DNA of 41,563 bases from Microbacterium sp. GTDB lineage: Bacteria; Actinomycetota; Actinomycetes; Actinomycetales; Microbacteriaceae. Positions 24,092-30,821 of the stretch are shown piece by piece. The position numbers and the translations under genes were made by a program. The stretch spans positions 1-41,563 of the forward strand of contig JAITLM010000027.1 of assembly GCA_031277885.1 (NCBI GenBank), given 5' to 3'. The stretch's first letter is position 1. Every line of letters starts with the position of its first letter. The notes beneath the pieces were generated by a model. The model saw nothing but the letters and a program-made list of their open reading frames with translations. It was not told the DNA's origin and searched no databases.

Positions 24092-24105
24092 TGAACACTC
24101 GTTCA
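24092..24105. promoter_or_regulatory. operator at the peptidase promoter
   Basis: TGAAC-ACTC-GTTCA, perfect 5-bp arms, 67 bp centre-to-centre from the first operator. The arrangement gives one operator for each divergent promoter. Confidence 0.65.
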
Positions 24106-24123
24106 AAGCAGATCGGAGACCCC

Positions 24124-25284
24124 ATGACGTCGCATCCCACCTCGCCGCAGCCGGAGGGACGCCCGCGCGCCCGCGATCTCGGCATCGTCTTCGACGGCGA
24201 ACCCGGCGCGCGGGATGCGATCACCGATGTCCCCGGCCTCGAGGTCGGATTCACGACGCTCATCGCAGGGGAGGGCGCGCATGCGGTGCGCTCCGGGGTG
24301 ACCGCGATCCTGCCGCGGGGGCGTGCCGGCGTGGGCGACGCGTGCGCGGCGGCCGTGCACTCCTTCAACGGGAACGGCGAGCTCACCGGCCGGAGCTGGA
24401 TCGACGAGTCCGGATCCGTCGCCCTGCCGATCGCCATCACGAACTCGCATGCCGTCGGTCCGGTGCACGCCGGCGTCGACGCGTGGCTCGCCGCGAACCG
24501 CCCCGACCTGGCCGCGCAATGGCTGCTTCCGGTCGTCGGCGAGACCTGGGACGGCTACCTCAACGACATCAACGGCGGCCACGTGCGGCCCGAGCACGCC
24601 GTCCAGGCGCTGGATGCCGCGGCGGCCGGGCCGGTCGCGGAGGGGAACGTCGGCGGAGGCACCGGCATGAACTGCTACGGCTTCAAGGGCGGCACAGGCA
24701 CGGCCTCCCGGATCGTGCGTCACGGCGAGGACGAGTACGTGGTCGCCGCGCTCATCCAGGCGAACTTCGGCTCCCGCGCGGAGCTGCGCCTGGACGGCGT
24801 CCCGCTCGGGCAGCAGACCGCGGCGCCGAACCCGATGGACGACACCGACTGGTTCGCGCAGGACCGGGCCGCAGGGCGGGCCGTGAGCGGGGCCGGATCC
24901 GCCATCGTCGTCATCGCGACGAACGCGCCCCTGCTGCCGGGTCAGTGCGCGGCGCTCGCCCGCCGCGGCGCGCTGGGACTCGGTCGCAGCGGAACCGCGG
25001 GCAGCCACTTCTCCGGCGACATCGTGCTGGCGCTGTCGACCGCGAACCCCGGGGCGCTCAGCTCGGTCTTCCCCTCCGACGAGCGCGCCGAGTACGAGCA
25101 GCTGCGCTTCGTGCCATGGGGGCGGATGGATCCGTTCCTCGCCGCGGCGGTGCAGGCCGTCGACGAGGCGGTGTGGAACGCGCTCGTCGCCGCGGAGGAC
25201 ATGGTCGGCCGCGACGGGCACGAGAGCGTCGCGCTCCCGCACGACGAGATCCGTGCGGCCGTGGCACGGCGCGCGGGGCGCTGA
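24124..25284 (+). CDS. S58 family L-aminopeptidase/D-esterase (DmpA/BapA-like)
   Basis: Self-processing N-terminal-nucleophile peptidase of the P1/DmpA family that removes N-terminal residues from small peptides, amides or beta-peptides. The N-terminal part has DAITDVPGLEVGFTTL and VRSGVTAILPRG. TNSHAVGPVHAGVDAW, EGNVGGGTGMNCYGFKGGTGTASR and VVAALIQANFGSRAELRLDG form the sandwich core. The expected autocleavage and nucleophile site is the Gly-Ser in SGAGSAIVVIATNAPLLPGQ, which is intact. Length 386 is normal. ATG at 24124 with GGAG upstream. Divergent from the permease with shared control, so a scheme of peptide or amide import and hydrolysis is likely; substrate unknown. Confidence 0.9.
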   Translation: MTSHPTSPQPEGRPRARDLGIVFDGEPGARDAITDVPGLEVGFTTLIAGEGAHAVRSGVTAILPRGRAGVGDACAAAVHSFNGNGELTGRSWIDESGSVALPIAITNSHAVGPVHAGVDAWLAANRPDLAAQWLLPVVGETWDGYLNDINGGHVRPEHAVQALDAAAAGPVAEGNVGGGTGMNCYGFKGGTGTASRIVRHGEDEYVVAALIQANFGSRAELRLDGVPLGQQTAAPNPMDDTDWFAQDRAAGRAVSGAGSAIVVIATNAPLLPGQCAALARRGALGLGRSGTAGSHFSGDIVLALSTANPGALSSVFPSDERAEYEQLRFVPWGRMDPFLAAAVQAVDEAVWNALVAAEDMVGRDGHESVALPHDEIRAAVARRAGR

Positions 25285-25307
25285 GACACGGGCCGGTGCG
25301 CGTCCTG

Positions 25308-25313
25308 CAGGAT
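25308..25313 (+). promoter_or_regulatory. weak -10 element, PNPOx-family gene
   Basis: CAGGAT exactly 6 nt before the ATG at 25320; same spacing as the leaderless promoters but C at the first base. GGGGG next to the ATG is too close to be a good ribosome site. Confidence 0.3.
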
Positions 25314-25319
25314 GGGGGC

Positions 25320-25919
25320 ATGGACACCACGCCGGCCGCCTGGCTGCGAGCACGCCCTTCGCTCACCGGATCCGCCCCTGCGCTGCATCCCGACGCGGTG
25401 CCGGACGATCCGCTCGCACTGTTCCTGAACTGGATCACGGCGGCGGCGGAGGCCGGCGTCGCCGAGCCGCATGCGTCGACCCTGGCGACGGTCGATGCCG
25501 ACGGCGTTCCGGATGCGCGCACCCTCATCCTCAAGGACGTCGACGAGCGCGGCTGGGCCTTCGCGGGGACGCGTTCGTCCGCAAAGGGACGGCAGCTCGC
25601 AGCGAACCCCGCCGCCGCGCTGAACTTCTGGTGGCAGCCGGTGCTGCGCGCCGTGCGGGTGCGCGGGCCGGTGGTCGAGGCGCCCGAGGAGGAGACCGCG
25701 GCCGATCTCGCGGCGCGTTCCGCGGCGGCGCGCGCCGGGGTCGCCTCCGGCGATTGGGTGCTCTGGCGGATCGTGCCGACCTGGATCGAGTTCTGGCAGG
25801 GGGCGGTCGACCGCAAGCACATCCGCATCGTGTACACCCGCGAAGGGGATCGTTGGATCCGGTCATGGAGCGGCGGCGAGGGAACGCGCCAAGGCTCGGG
25901 GGAGGAGGAGAGCGCATGA
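25320..25919 (+). CDS. pyridoxamine 5'-phosphate oxidase family protein (PdxH-like)
   Basis: A 199-residue FMN split-barrel protein with the layout of pyridox(am)ine 5'-phosphate oxidase, which makes pyridoxal phosphate. The FMN-binding region reads DGVPDARTLILKDVDERGWAF, then SSAKGRQLAANPAAALNFWW (the RKxxxLxxNP-like segment). The C-terminal dimer and substrate region is IVPTWIEFWQG, RKHIRIVYTREGDRW. The last part closely follows the PdxH pattern of E. coli (FIEFWQG...R...R), but several positions differ, so a phenazine- or other PNPOx-family role is possible. ATG at 25320; its stop overlaps the cupin gene start (ATGA), so the two are coupled. Confidence 0.8.
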   Translation: MDTTPAAWLRARPSLTGSAPALHPDAVPDDPLALFLNWITAAAEAGVAEPHASTLATVDADGVPDARTLILKDVDERGWAFAGTRSSAKGRQLAANPAAALNFWWQPVLRAVRVRGPVVEAPEEETAADLAARSAAARAGVASGDWVLWRIVPTWIEFWQGAVDRKHIRIVYTREGDRWIRSWSGGEGTRQGSGEEESA

Positions 25920-26356
25920 GCGACTACGAGGTCATGAGCATCGGGAGCCCCGACGAGTGGCGGGCCTTCCACGGCGGATTCGACGAGACGCGCTCGCGCG
26001 ACGGCCGGCGCGTCGTGGACCACGGGCTCACCATGCAGTACATCGGCATGACCGCCAACGCCCTGGTCCCCGGCGAGGAGGCGGGCTACTGGCACACGCA
26101 TGCGCGCATCGAGGAGCTCTACGTCTTCCTCGCCGGACGCGGTCAGATGGGCGTCGGCGACGACGTCGTCGAGGTCGGTCCCGGCTCGGTCGTGCGCGTC
26201 GGCCAGGGCGTGCCGCGCACGTGGCGCGCCCGCCCGGACAGCCCGGGTGAGCTGCGCTGGCTGTGCATCCGCGCCGGCGGCGAGTCGCTGCCGCACCTCC
26301 CCGATGACAGCGCGCGCCTGCCGGAGCGCCCCATGCCCTGGCCCGCCGCGGACTGA
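25916..26356 (+). CDS. cupin-domain protein
   Basis: A 146-residue single-cupin protein. Cupin motif 1 is visible as YWHTHARIEELYVFLAGRGQM (metal-binding His-x-His and Glu), motif 2 as VVEVGPGSVVRVGQGVPRTWRA, which lacks the usual final His of motif 2 and has Arg-Thr in that region. Metal binding is plausible; the reaction is unknown. The ATG at 25916 overlaps the stop of the PNPOx-like gene and is preceded by a purine-rich GGAGGAGGAG site, so the two proteins are produced together. This suggests one pathway, perhaps B6-related or oxidation of a small amine, but that is inference. Confidence 0.78.
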   Translation: MSDYEVMSIGSPDEWRAFHGGFDETRSRDGRRVVDHGLTMQYIGMTANALVPGEEAGYWHTHARIEELYVFLAGRGQMGVGDDVVEVGPGSVVRVGQGVPRTWRARPDSPGELRWLCIRAGGESLPHLPDDSARLPERPMPWPAAD

Positions 26357-26412
26357 GCGCCAGGGCCTCCGGCCGATCCGCGCGGCGACGCCCGTCGACG
26401 CAGGCGGCATGA

Positions 26413-26418
26413 CACGCT
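26413..26418 (+). promoter_or_regulatory. weak -10 element, LOG-family gene
   Basis: CACGCT, 6 nt (GGAGGC), ATG at 26425. Leaderless-type spacing, but GGAGG could also serve as a close ribosome site. Confidence 0.3.
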
Positions 26419-26424
26419 GGAGGC

Positions 26425-27465
26425 ATGACCGACGAGATCCTGCCTCCCGCCCTCAGGGCCGAGATCAACGCCGTGCTCGACGACGCCGGCGTGCACGCCG
26501 ACCGGCGCCTGGTGCTGAGGATGCTGCAGACCGCGGTGCTGCTCGGCGAGGACGGCACCGACCGGCTGGATCTGAAGATCGCCTCGGCCGCCCTCTCCGA
26601 GATGCGCAGCGCGTTCCGCCTGTTCGCCCCGTTCCACGGGGTGTCCAAGGTCACCGTCTTCGGATCCGCCCGCACCGCGCAGGACGACCCGCTGTACCGG
26701 CAGGCACGTGACGTGGCCGCAGCGCTCGCCGCGGAGGGCTGGATGGTCGTCACCGGCGCGGGCCCCGGGATCATGCAGGCTGCGGCGGAGGGCGCGGGCC
26801 CCGAGCGCTCGCTCGGAGTCTCGATCAGGCTCCCCTTCGAGGAGAAGGCCAACACGATCGTCGCCGAGCAGGAGCACGTCGTCGCGATGAAGTACTTCTT
26901 CACGCGCAAGCTCATGCTCATGAAGGAGTCGCGCGGGTTCATCTGCCTGCCCGGCGGCTTCGGCACCCTGGACGAGATGTTCGAACTGCTCACGCTGCAG
27001 CAGACCGGCAAGGCCGAGCCCATGCCGATCGTGCTGCTGGACGAGCCGGGCGGCACGTTCTGGCGGGGTCTGGAGCGCTTCGTGCACGAGGACCTCTCGC
27101 CGACCGGGGTCATCTCACCCGGCGACTTCGACCGCGTGCAGATCACCGATTCGGTGTCCGAGGCCGCCGCTGTCATCACCGGGTTCTGGCGCAACTACGA
27201 CTCGCTGCGGTGGGTGGGGGACCTGCTCGTCCTCCGCCTGCGCGCCCAGCCGACCGCCGAGGAGATCGCACAGCTGAACGAGGAGTTCGGATCGATGCTG
27301 TCCTCCGGCCGCATCGAGGCCTGCGGTCCGCAGCCCGTGGAGCTCGCCGACAAGGATCGCGTGGACTTGCCGCGGCTCTCCCTGCACCTCGACCAGCGTT
27401 CGGTCGGGAGCCTCTTCCGCCTGATCGGTGCGATCAACCGCTTCGGATCCGCCCCCGCCGCCTGA
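26425..27465 (+). CDS. LOG family protein (TIGR00730-like Rossmann fold)
   Basis: A 346-residue protein with the lysine-decarboxylase-like/LOG Rossmann fold. VTVFGSARTAQDD, VVTGAGPGIMQAAAEGA and the signature PGGFGTLDEMFE are present, with the conserved PGGxGTxxE loop intact. Small LOG proteins are cytokinin-activating 5'-monophosphate phosphoribohydrolases; this longer form with N- and C-terminal extensions (about 75 and 90 residues) belongs to a larger bacterial subfamily often closer to nucleotide 5'-monophosphate nucleosidases such as PpnN, so nucleotide cleavage is the safer expectation. ATG at 26425. It ends 17 bp before an unusually long perfect hairpin. Confidence 0.85.
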   Translation: MTDEILPPALRAEINAVLDDAGVHADRRLVLRMLQTAVLLGEDGTDRLDLKIASAALSEMRSAFRLFAPFHGVSKVTVFGSARTAQDDPLYRQARDVAAALAAEGWMVVTGAGPGIMQAAAEGAGPERSLGVSIRLPFEEKANTIVAEQEHVVAMKYFFTRKLMLMKESRGFICLPGGFGTLDEMFELLTLQQTGKAEPMPIVLLDEPGGTFWRGLERFVHEDLSPTGVISPGDFDRVQITDSVSEAAAVITGFWRNYDSLRWVGDLLVLRLRAQPTAEEIAQLNEEFGSMLSSGRIEACGPQPVELADKDRVDLPRLSLHLDQRSVGSLFRLIGAINRFGSAPAA

Positions 27466-27481
27466 CCGCCTTCCCCACTTC

Positions 27482-27533
27482 CGAGTCGTCCCCGTCAGCG
27501 GAGGCCATGGGCTCCGCTGACGGGGACGACTCG
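27482..27533. terminator. 22-bp perfect inverted repeat, probable bidirectional terminator
   Basis: Perfect arms 27482-27503 and 27512-27533 with an 8-nt loop containing the palindrome CCATGG. An outer ACCGCC/GGCGGT pair (about 27467 and 27540) could lengthen the stem. It separates the LOG gene from the convergent LuxR fragment. Arms are far longer than a terminator needs and there is no T-tract, so another origin is possible. Confidence 0.6.
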
Positions 27534-27564
27534 AAGATGGCGGTGGTGTGACGAGGGGCGTCGA

Positions 27565-27816
27565 TCAGCGGGTGCGGGCCTGCAGGTACGCGAGGATGGC
27601 GCGCACGCGACGATTGCCGTCGGGGGAGTCCTCGATGCCGAGCTTCGCGAAGATGCCCCCGATGTGCGTCTCGACCGTGCGCTCGGAGAGGAACAGGTGT
27701 GCGCCGATCGCCGCGTTCGACCAGCCCTCGGACATGAGCGCGAGCACTTCGAGCTCGCGCGGGGTGAGCGCGTCGAGCGCACGGCCGGACGGCTCGGCGC
27801 CGAGCGGCGTGATCAC
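27565..27816 (-). CDS. LuxR-type HTH protein lacking a receiver domain (fragment or stand-alone)
   Basis: An 83-residue product from the GTG at 27816, consisting of the NarL/LuxR C-terminal DNA-binding domain: ALTPRELEVLALMSEGWSN, AAIGAHLFLSERTVETH, IGGIFAKLGI, then a short tail. Full response regulators of this type have about 120 more residues of phosphorylated receiver domain, which is missing: the amine-oxidase gene ends only about 45 bp upstream of the first possible start. The frame is open to a TTG at 27918, but that start lies upstream of the promoter TACAGT at 27911-27906. GTG at 27816 overlaps the stop of a 28-codon ORF. Either a degraded response regulator or a stand-alone HTH protein translated by coupling. 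Confidence 0.6.
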   Translation of the reverse strand: MITPLGAEPSGRALDALTPRELEVLALMSEGWSNAAIGAHLFLSERTVETHIGGIFAKLGIEDSPDGNRRVRAILAYLQARTR

Positions 27817-27899
27817 GGCGCGCACGTCGCCACCGCCTCGACGATCGTCCCGGTCGTCCACGGTTCTCGGGTAGTCGGAGCCCCCAGCGCGGCCTCCAT
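27813..27899 (-). CDS. 28-codon leaderless ORF overlapping the LuxR-type gene
   Basis: Begins at ATG 27899, exactly 6 nt after TACAGT (27911-27906), and ends in a TGA that overlaps the GTG start of the LuxR-type gene (GTGA). The product (MEAALGAPTTREPW..., 28 residues) has no recognised domain. Its end, TIVEAVATCAP, faintly resembles the linker before the HTH in NarL-type regulators, which would fit an ancestral gene broken by a frameshift. It may instead be a true coupling ORF. Confidence 0.35.
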   Translation of the reverse strand: MEAALGAPTTREPWTTGTIVEAVATCAP

Positions 27900-27905
27900 G
27901 ACAGC

Positions 27906-27911
27906 ACTGTA
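27906..27911 (-). promoter_or_regulatory. -10 element upstream of LuxR-type fragment
   Basis: TACAGT, 6 nt, ATG at 27899 in a different frame from the LuxR HTH. Confidence 0.5.
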
Positions 27912-27943
27912 GAACCAAAGCAGCGCGAGCGGTACCGCCCTGC

Positions 27944-29302
27944 TCAGGCCTCGGAGCGCCGGATCCCCTCGGCGAAGGCGGCGAGGTCGACGGGCTGCCC
28001 CAGAACGCGCTCCGCGGCGCGCGCGCCGGACGCGTAGGCGCCGCCGACCGTCGCGGGCTCCTCGCCCCAGGTGGCCTCGCCGGCGAAGTGCAGCACGCCG
28101 TCCACCGGGCCCGCCAGAGCGTCGTGGTCGTGGTGCGAGGATCCGGCCGCGACGTGCGAGTAGGAGCCGTGCGAGAACGGATCCTCGCCCCAGCGCGTGA
28201 TCCAGCGGGCGACCGGATCCGGGACGGCCGTGCCGTAGAGCCTTCTCAGCGCCGCCACCGCGTCGGCCGCCGCCTCGTCGTCGGTGAGCGTCTGCACGTG
28301 CCGCCCGAAGGGCCCCGCGGCGAAGGTCAGGAGCGTGGGGCGGCCGCTGATCGCGGACACGTCGTACCAGGAGTGCCAGTGCTCGCCGGGCTCGCCGAGA
28401 GCGCGGATCGCATAGACGCCGTCCTCCCAGAAGCGTTCGGGGAACTGCAGGAACACCTTGTTGAAGACCCCCATGCCGAGCCGCGCGATCGGATCCGCGA
28501 CCTCGGCGGGCAGGGGCGGCTCGAAGGCGATCGCGCCCGCCTTCAGCACTCCGAGCGGCACGGTGACGACGACCTGCGCGGCGGTGAAGTCTCCGTGGCC
28601 GGTCTCCACCCGGACGCCGTCCTCGGCGCGCGCGACCCGCCGCACCACGTGCTCGAGCCGCACGTCGAGCCCTGCGGCGATGCGCCGCGGCAGCTCGTCA
28701 TAGCCCCGGGGGAACACCACCTCATCGCCGTCGATCGCGTCCTCGTCGAGCCCGTGGGCGTCGAGGTCGCCGATCCACGCGCCGCACTGCTCCTCGACGC
28801 GATGCCGGAAGAACTCGCGGATCTCGTCGATGCGCTCGGGATCCAGGGCGTCGTCGCGGCGCTCGAGCGCGTCCAGGGCGCGCTCCGTCACGTCGAGATA
28901 GGAGTCGCCGGGCGCGGACCGGACGATCGCCTCCTCCAGGGCGCGGTCGGCCGTGTCGACGTCGGCGACCCACCGCGCGCTCTCGGCCGCGGACATCCGG
29001 TTCCCGTCGCCGTCGAAGTCGGCGATGGGCCGGCCGCCCGCCTGGAAGCTGCCGACGGTGAACTCGATCGTCGGCGCGTCCAGCGCCTGCGCGAGCTCCC
29101 ACAGCCGGGAATCCTCGATCCCGTGGATCCAGGACGCGCCGAGGTCGACGGAGAAGCCGGCATCGCGGTCCGTGTGCATGCGCCCGCCGATCCGGCTCCG
29201 CGCTTCCAGCACCACCACGCGCTGTCCGGCATCGGCGAGCAGCCGCGCCGCGGTCGCGCCGGACATGCCGGCACCGATCACGATCGTGTCGAACTCGGGC
29301 AC
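27944..29302 (-). CDS. flavin monoamine oxidase family protein
   Basis: A 452-residue FAD-dependent amine oxidase that oxidatively deaminates amines or polyamines to aldehydes. The N-terminal dinucleotide-binding motif is VIGAGMSGATAARLLADAG with VVVLEARSRIGGRMHTD. DLGASWIHG follows and VVVTVPLGVLKAGAIAFEPPLP is in the middle. The C-terminal FAD segment is HFAGEATWGEEPATVGGAYASG. The GTG at 29302 is preceded by GAGGAGGACAT; the open frame upstream runs into the antisense of nusA and is not used. Downstream is the LuxR fragment. With the APC permease and S58 peptidase it may form part of an amine/amide-use block, though they are not in one operon. Confidence 0.9.
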   Translation of the reverse strand: MPEFDTIVIGAGMSGATAARLLADAGQRVVVLEARSRIGGRMHTDRDAGFSVDLGASWIHGIEDSRLWELAQALDAPTIEFTVGSFQAGGRPIADFDGDGNRMSAAESARWVADVDTADRALEEAIVRSAPGDSYLDVTERALDALERRDDALDPERIDEIREFFRHRVEEQCGAWIGDLDAHGLDEDAIDGDEVVFPRGYDELPRRIAAGLDVRLEHVVRRVARAEDGVRVETGHGDFTAAQVVVTVPLGVLKAGAIAFEPPLPAEVADPIARLGMGVFNKVFLQFPERFWEDGVYAIRALGEPGEHWHSWYDVSAISGRPTLLTFAAGPFGRHVQTLTDDEAAADAVAALRRLYGTAVPDPVARWITRWGEDPFSHGSYSHVAAGSSHHDHDALAGPVDGVLHFAGEATWGEEPATVGGAYASGARAAERVLGQPVDLAAFAEGIRRSEA

Positions 29303-29383
29303 ATGTCCTCCTCGGGGTGTCCTCGCCGTCGCTGTCCCCGGCATGGCGACCGGGGGACTTCGCCGAGGCGGGTCCGGCCAGGG

Positions 29384-29389
29384 TATCGT
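29384..29389 (+). promoter_or_regulatory. -10 element of the nusA-infB transcript
   Basis: TATCGT, 7 nt, then an ATG (29397) opening an 11-codon ORF; nusA itself begins 50 nt further on with its own ribosome site. Confidence 0.5.
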
Positions 29390-29396
29390 TGTACGG

Positions 29397-29432
29397 ATGT
29401 CGTGCGTGCGGGTGCGCGCCGACGAGAGCTGA
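29397..29432 (+). CDS. 11-codon leaderless upstream ORF before nusA
   Basis: MSCVRVRADES followed by TGA, starting 7 nt after TATCGT and ending 14 nt before the nusA ATG. If the promoter call is right, ribosomes start on this ORF at the mRNA 5' end, which could influence nusA translation. The peptide has one Cys and three Arg codons. No alternative hairpins like those at trpL are evident, so a coupling role is more likely than attenuation. Confidence 0.4.
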   Translation: MSCVRVRADES

Positions 29433-29446
29433 ACAGGGAGGCCGTC

Positions 29447-30436
29447 ATGGATATCGATCTCGGGTTGCTGCGCACGATCGAGCGGGAGAAGGAGATTCCC
29501 TTCGACGAGCTGATCGCGATCATCGAGCAGGCCGTCCTGACCGCCTACGCCAAGCACGACTCCCAGGAGGGCGTGCTGACCGAGGGCACCCGTGTCGACC
29601 TCGACCGCAAGACCGGTCACGTGACCGTGATGGTCCCCGTGCGCGACGAAGAGGGCGCGATCATCGGCGAGGAGGACTCGACGCCCGACGACTTCGGCCG
29701 CATCGCCGCCTTCGCCGCCAAGCAGGTCATCGGCCAGCGTCTGCGCGACATCGCCGATGACGCCGTGCTCGGGGAGTTTCGCGGCAAGGAGGGCGACATC
29801 GTCGCCGGCGTGATCCAGCAGGGACCGAACCCGCGCATGATCCACGTGGATCTCGGATCCGTCGAGGCCATCCTCCCGCCCGAAGAGCAGGTCCCCGGCG
29901 AGGAGTACGCGCACGGCACGCGCATCCGCGTGTACGTCACCTCCGTGGCCAAGGGGATGAAGGGTCCGGCGATCACCGTGTCCCGCACGCACCCGGGTCT
30001 CGTGCGCAAGCTGTTCGCGCTCGAGGTGCCGGAGATCGCCGCGGGCCTCGTCGAGATCGTCGCGCTCGCCCGCGAGGCCGGGCACCGCAGCAAGATCGCG
30101 GTCAAGGCGAACGACCCCGCGATCAACGCCAAGGGCGCCTGCATCGGCGAGATGGGTCGACGGGTCCGCGCGGTCACCGAGGAGCTGGCGGGGGAGAAGA
30201 TCGACATCGTCGACTACCACCAGGACCTGGCGACGTTCGTCGCACACGCGCTCTCACCGGCGAAGGTCACCAGCGCGTTCGTGCTCGACTCCGGCACCAA
30301 GGCCGTGCGTGCGCTGGTCCCCGACTACCAGCTGTCGCTCGCGATCGGCAAGGAGGGGCAGAACGCCCGCCTCGCCGCCAAGCTCACCGGCGCCAAGATC
30401 GACATCCAGCCGGACTCGATCCTCGACGGCGCCTGA
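29447..30436 (+). CDS. nusA: transcription termination/antitermination factor NusA
   Basis: RNA polymerase-associated factor controlling pausing, termination and rRNA antitermination. The 329 residues comprise the N-terminal RNAP-binding domain (MDIDLGLLRTIEREKEIPFDEL), an S1 domain (EGDIVAGVIQQGPNPRMIHVDLGSVEAILP) and two KH domains (KIAVKANDPAINAKGACIGEMGRRVRAV and LSLAIGKEGQNARLAAKLTG). The C-terminal acidic repeats of E. coli NusA are absent, as in other actinobacteria. ATG at 29447 with AGGGAGG upstream. First gene of nusA-ylxR-infB. No rimP lies upstream, where it is found in many bacteria. Confidence 0.96.
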   Translation: MDIDLGLLRTIEREKEIPFDELIAIIEQAVLTAYAKHDSQEGVLTEGTRVDLDRKTGHVTVMVPVRDEEGAIIGEEDSTPDDFGRIAAFAAKQVIGQRLRDIADDAVLGEFRGKEGDIVAGVIQQGPNPRMIHVDLGSVEAILPPEEQVPGEEYAHGTRIRVYVTSVAKGMKGPAITVSRTHPGLVRKLFALEVPEIAAGLVEIVALAREAGHRSKIAVKANDPAINAKGACIGEMGRRVRAVTEELAGEKIDIVDYHQDLATFVAHALSPAKVTSAFVLDSGTKAVRALVPDYQLSLAIGKEGQNARLAAKLTGAKIDIQPDSILDGA

Positions 30437-30471
30437 GCGGCCGCGTTCGCCTGCTGCGCCCGAGGTGTAAG

Positions 30472-30762
30472 ATGGAGTCCGTACGAACGTGTGTCGGTTG
30501 CCGCGCTCGTGCATCTCGCACCGCCCTGCTCAGGGTGGCAATCCGGAACGGTGAGCTCGTCTTCGACGAGCAGGCCGTGCTGCCGGGGCGGGGTGCGTGG
30601 GTGCATCCGGCACGGGAGTGCGTGGACACCGCTCTGCGGAGACGCGCCTTCACCCGTGCGCTCCGTGTGTCCACTGCAATGGAATTCCCGGAAGCAGAGA
30701 ATACGCAGACCCTCGAGAAACGGCTGAACGGCTATGGAAACAAAGTGAACGGCTCGAAATGA
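30472..30762 (+). CDS. YlxR / RnpM family RNA-binding protein
   Basis: A 96-residue DUF448 protein. It carries the family signatures RTCVGCRARASRTALLRVA at the N-terminus and GRGAWVHPARECVDTALRRRAF in the centre. In Bacillus the homologue (YlxR, renamed RnpM) binds RNase P RNA and modulates its activity. ATG at 30472 with GAGGT just upstream; a TAAGAT hexamer overlaps the start codon and may be an internal promoter for infB. The gene has its conserved place between nusA and infB. Confidence 0.92.
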   Translation: MESVRTCVGCRARASRTALLRVAIRNGELVFDEQAVLPGRGAWVHPARECVDTALRRRAFTRALRVSTAMEFPEAENTQTLEKRLNGYGNKVNGSK

Positions 30763-30780
30763 GACCCGTCCGCGACTAGT

Positions 30781-30803
30781 GGTCTGCCCTGCCAGGGCGG
30801 ACC
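30781..30803 (+). promoter_or_regulatory. hairpin in the ylxR-infB gap
   Basis: GGTCTGCCC/GGGCGGACC (9 bp with one G-T pair), loop TGCCA, ending 19 bp before the infB start and just before its GGAG site. Possible attenuator or mRNA-stability element; function not shown. Confidence 0.4.
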
Positions 30804-30821
30804 GACCCTGACAGGAGAATT

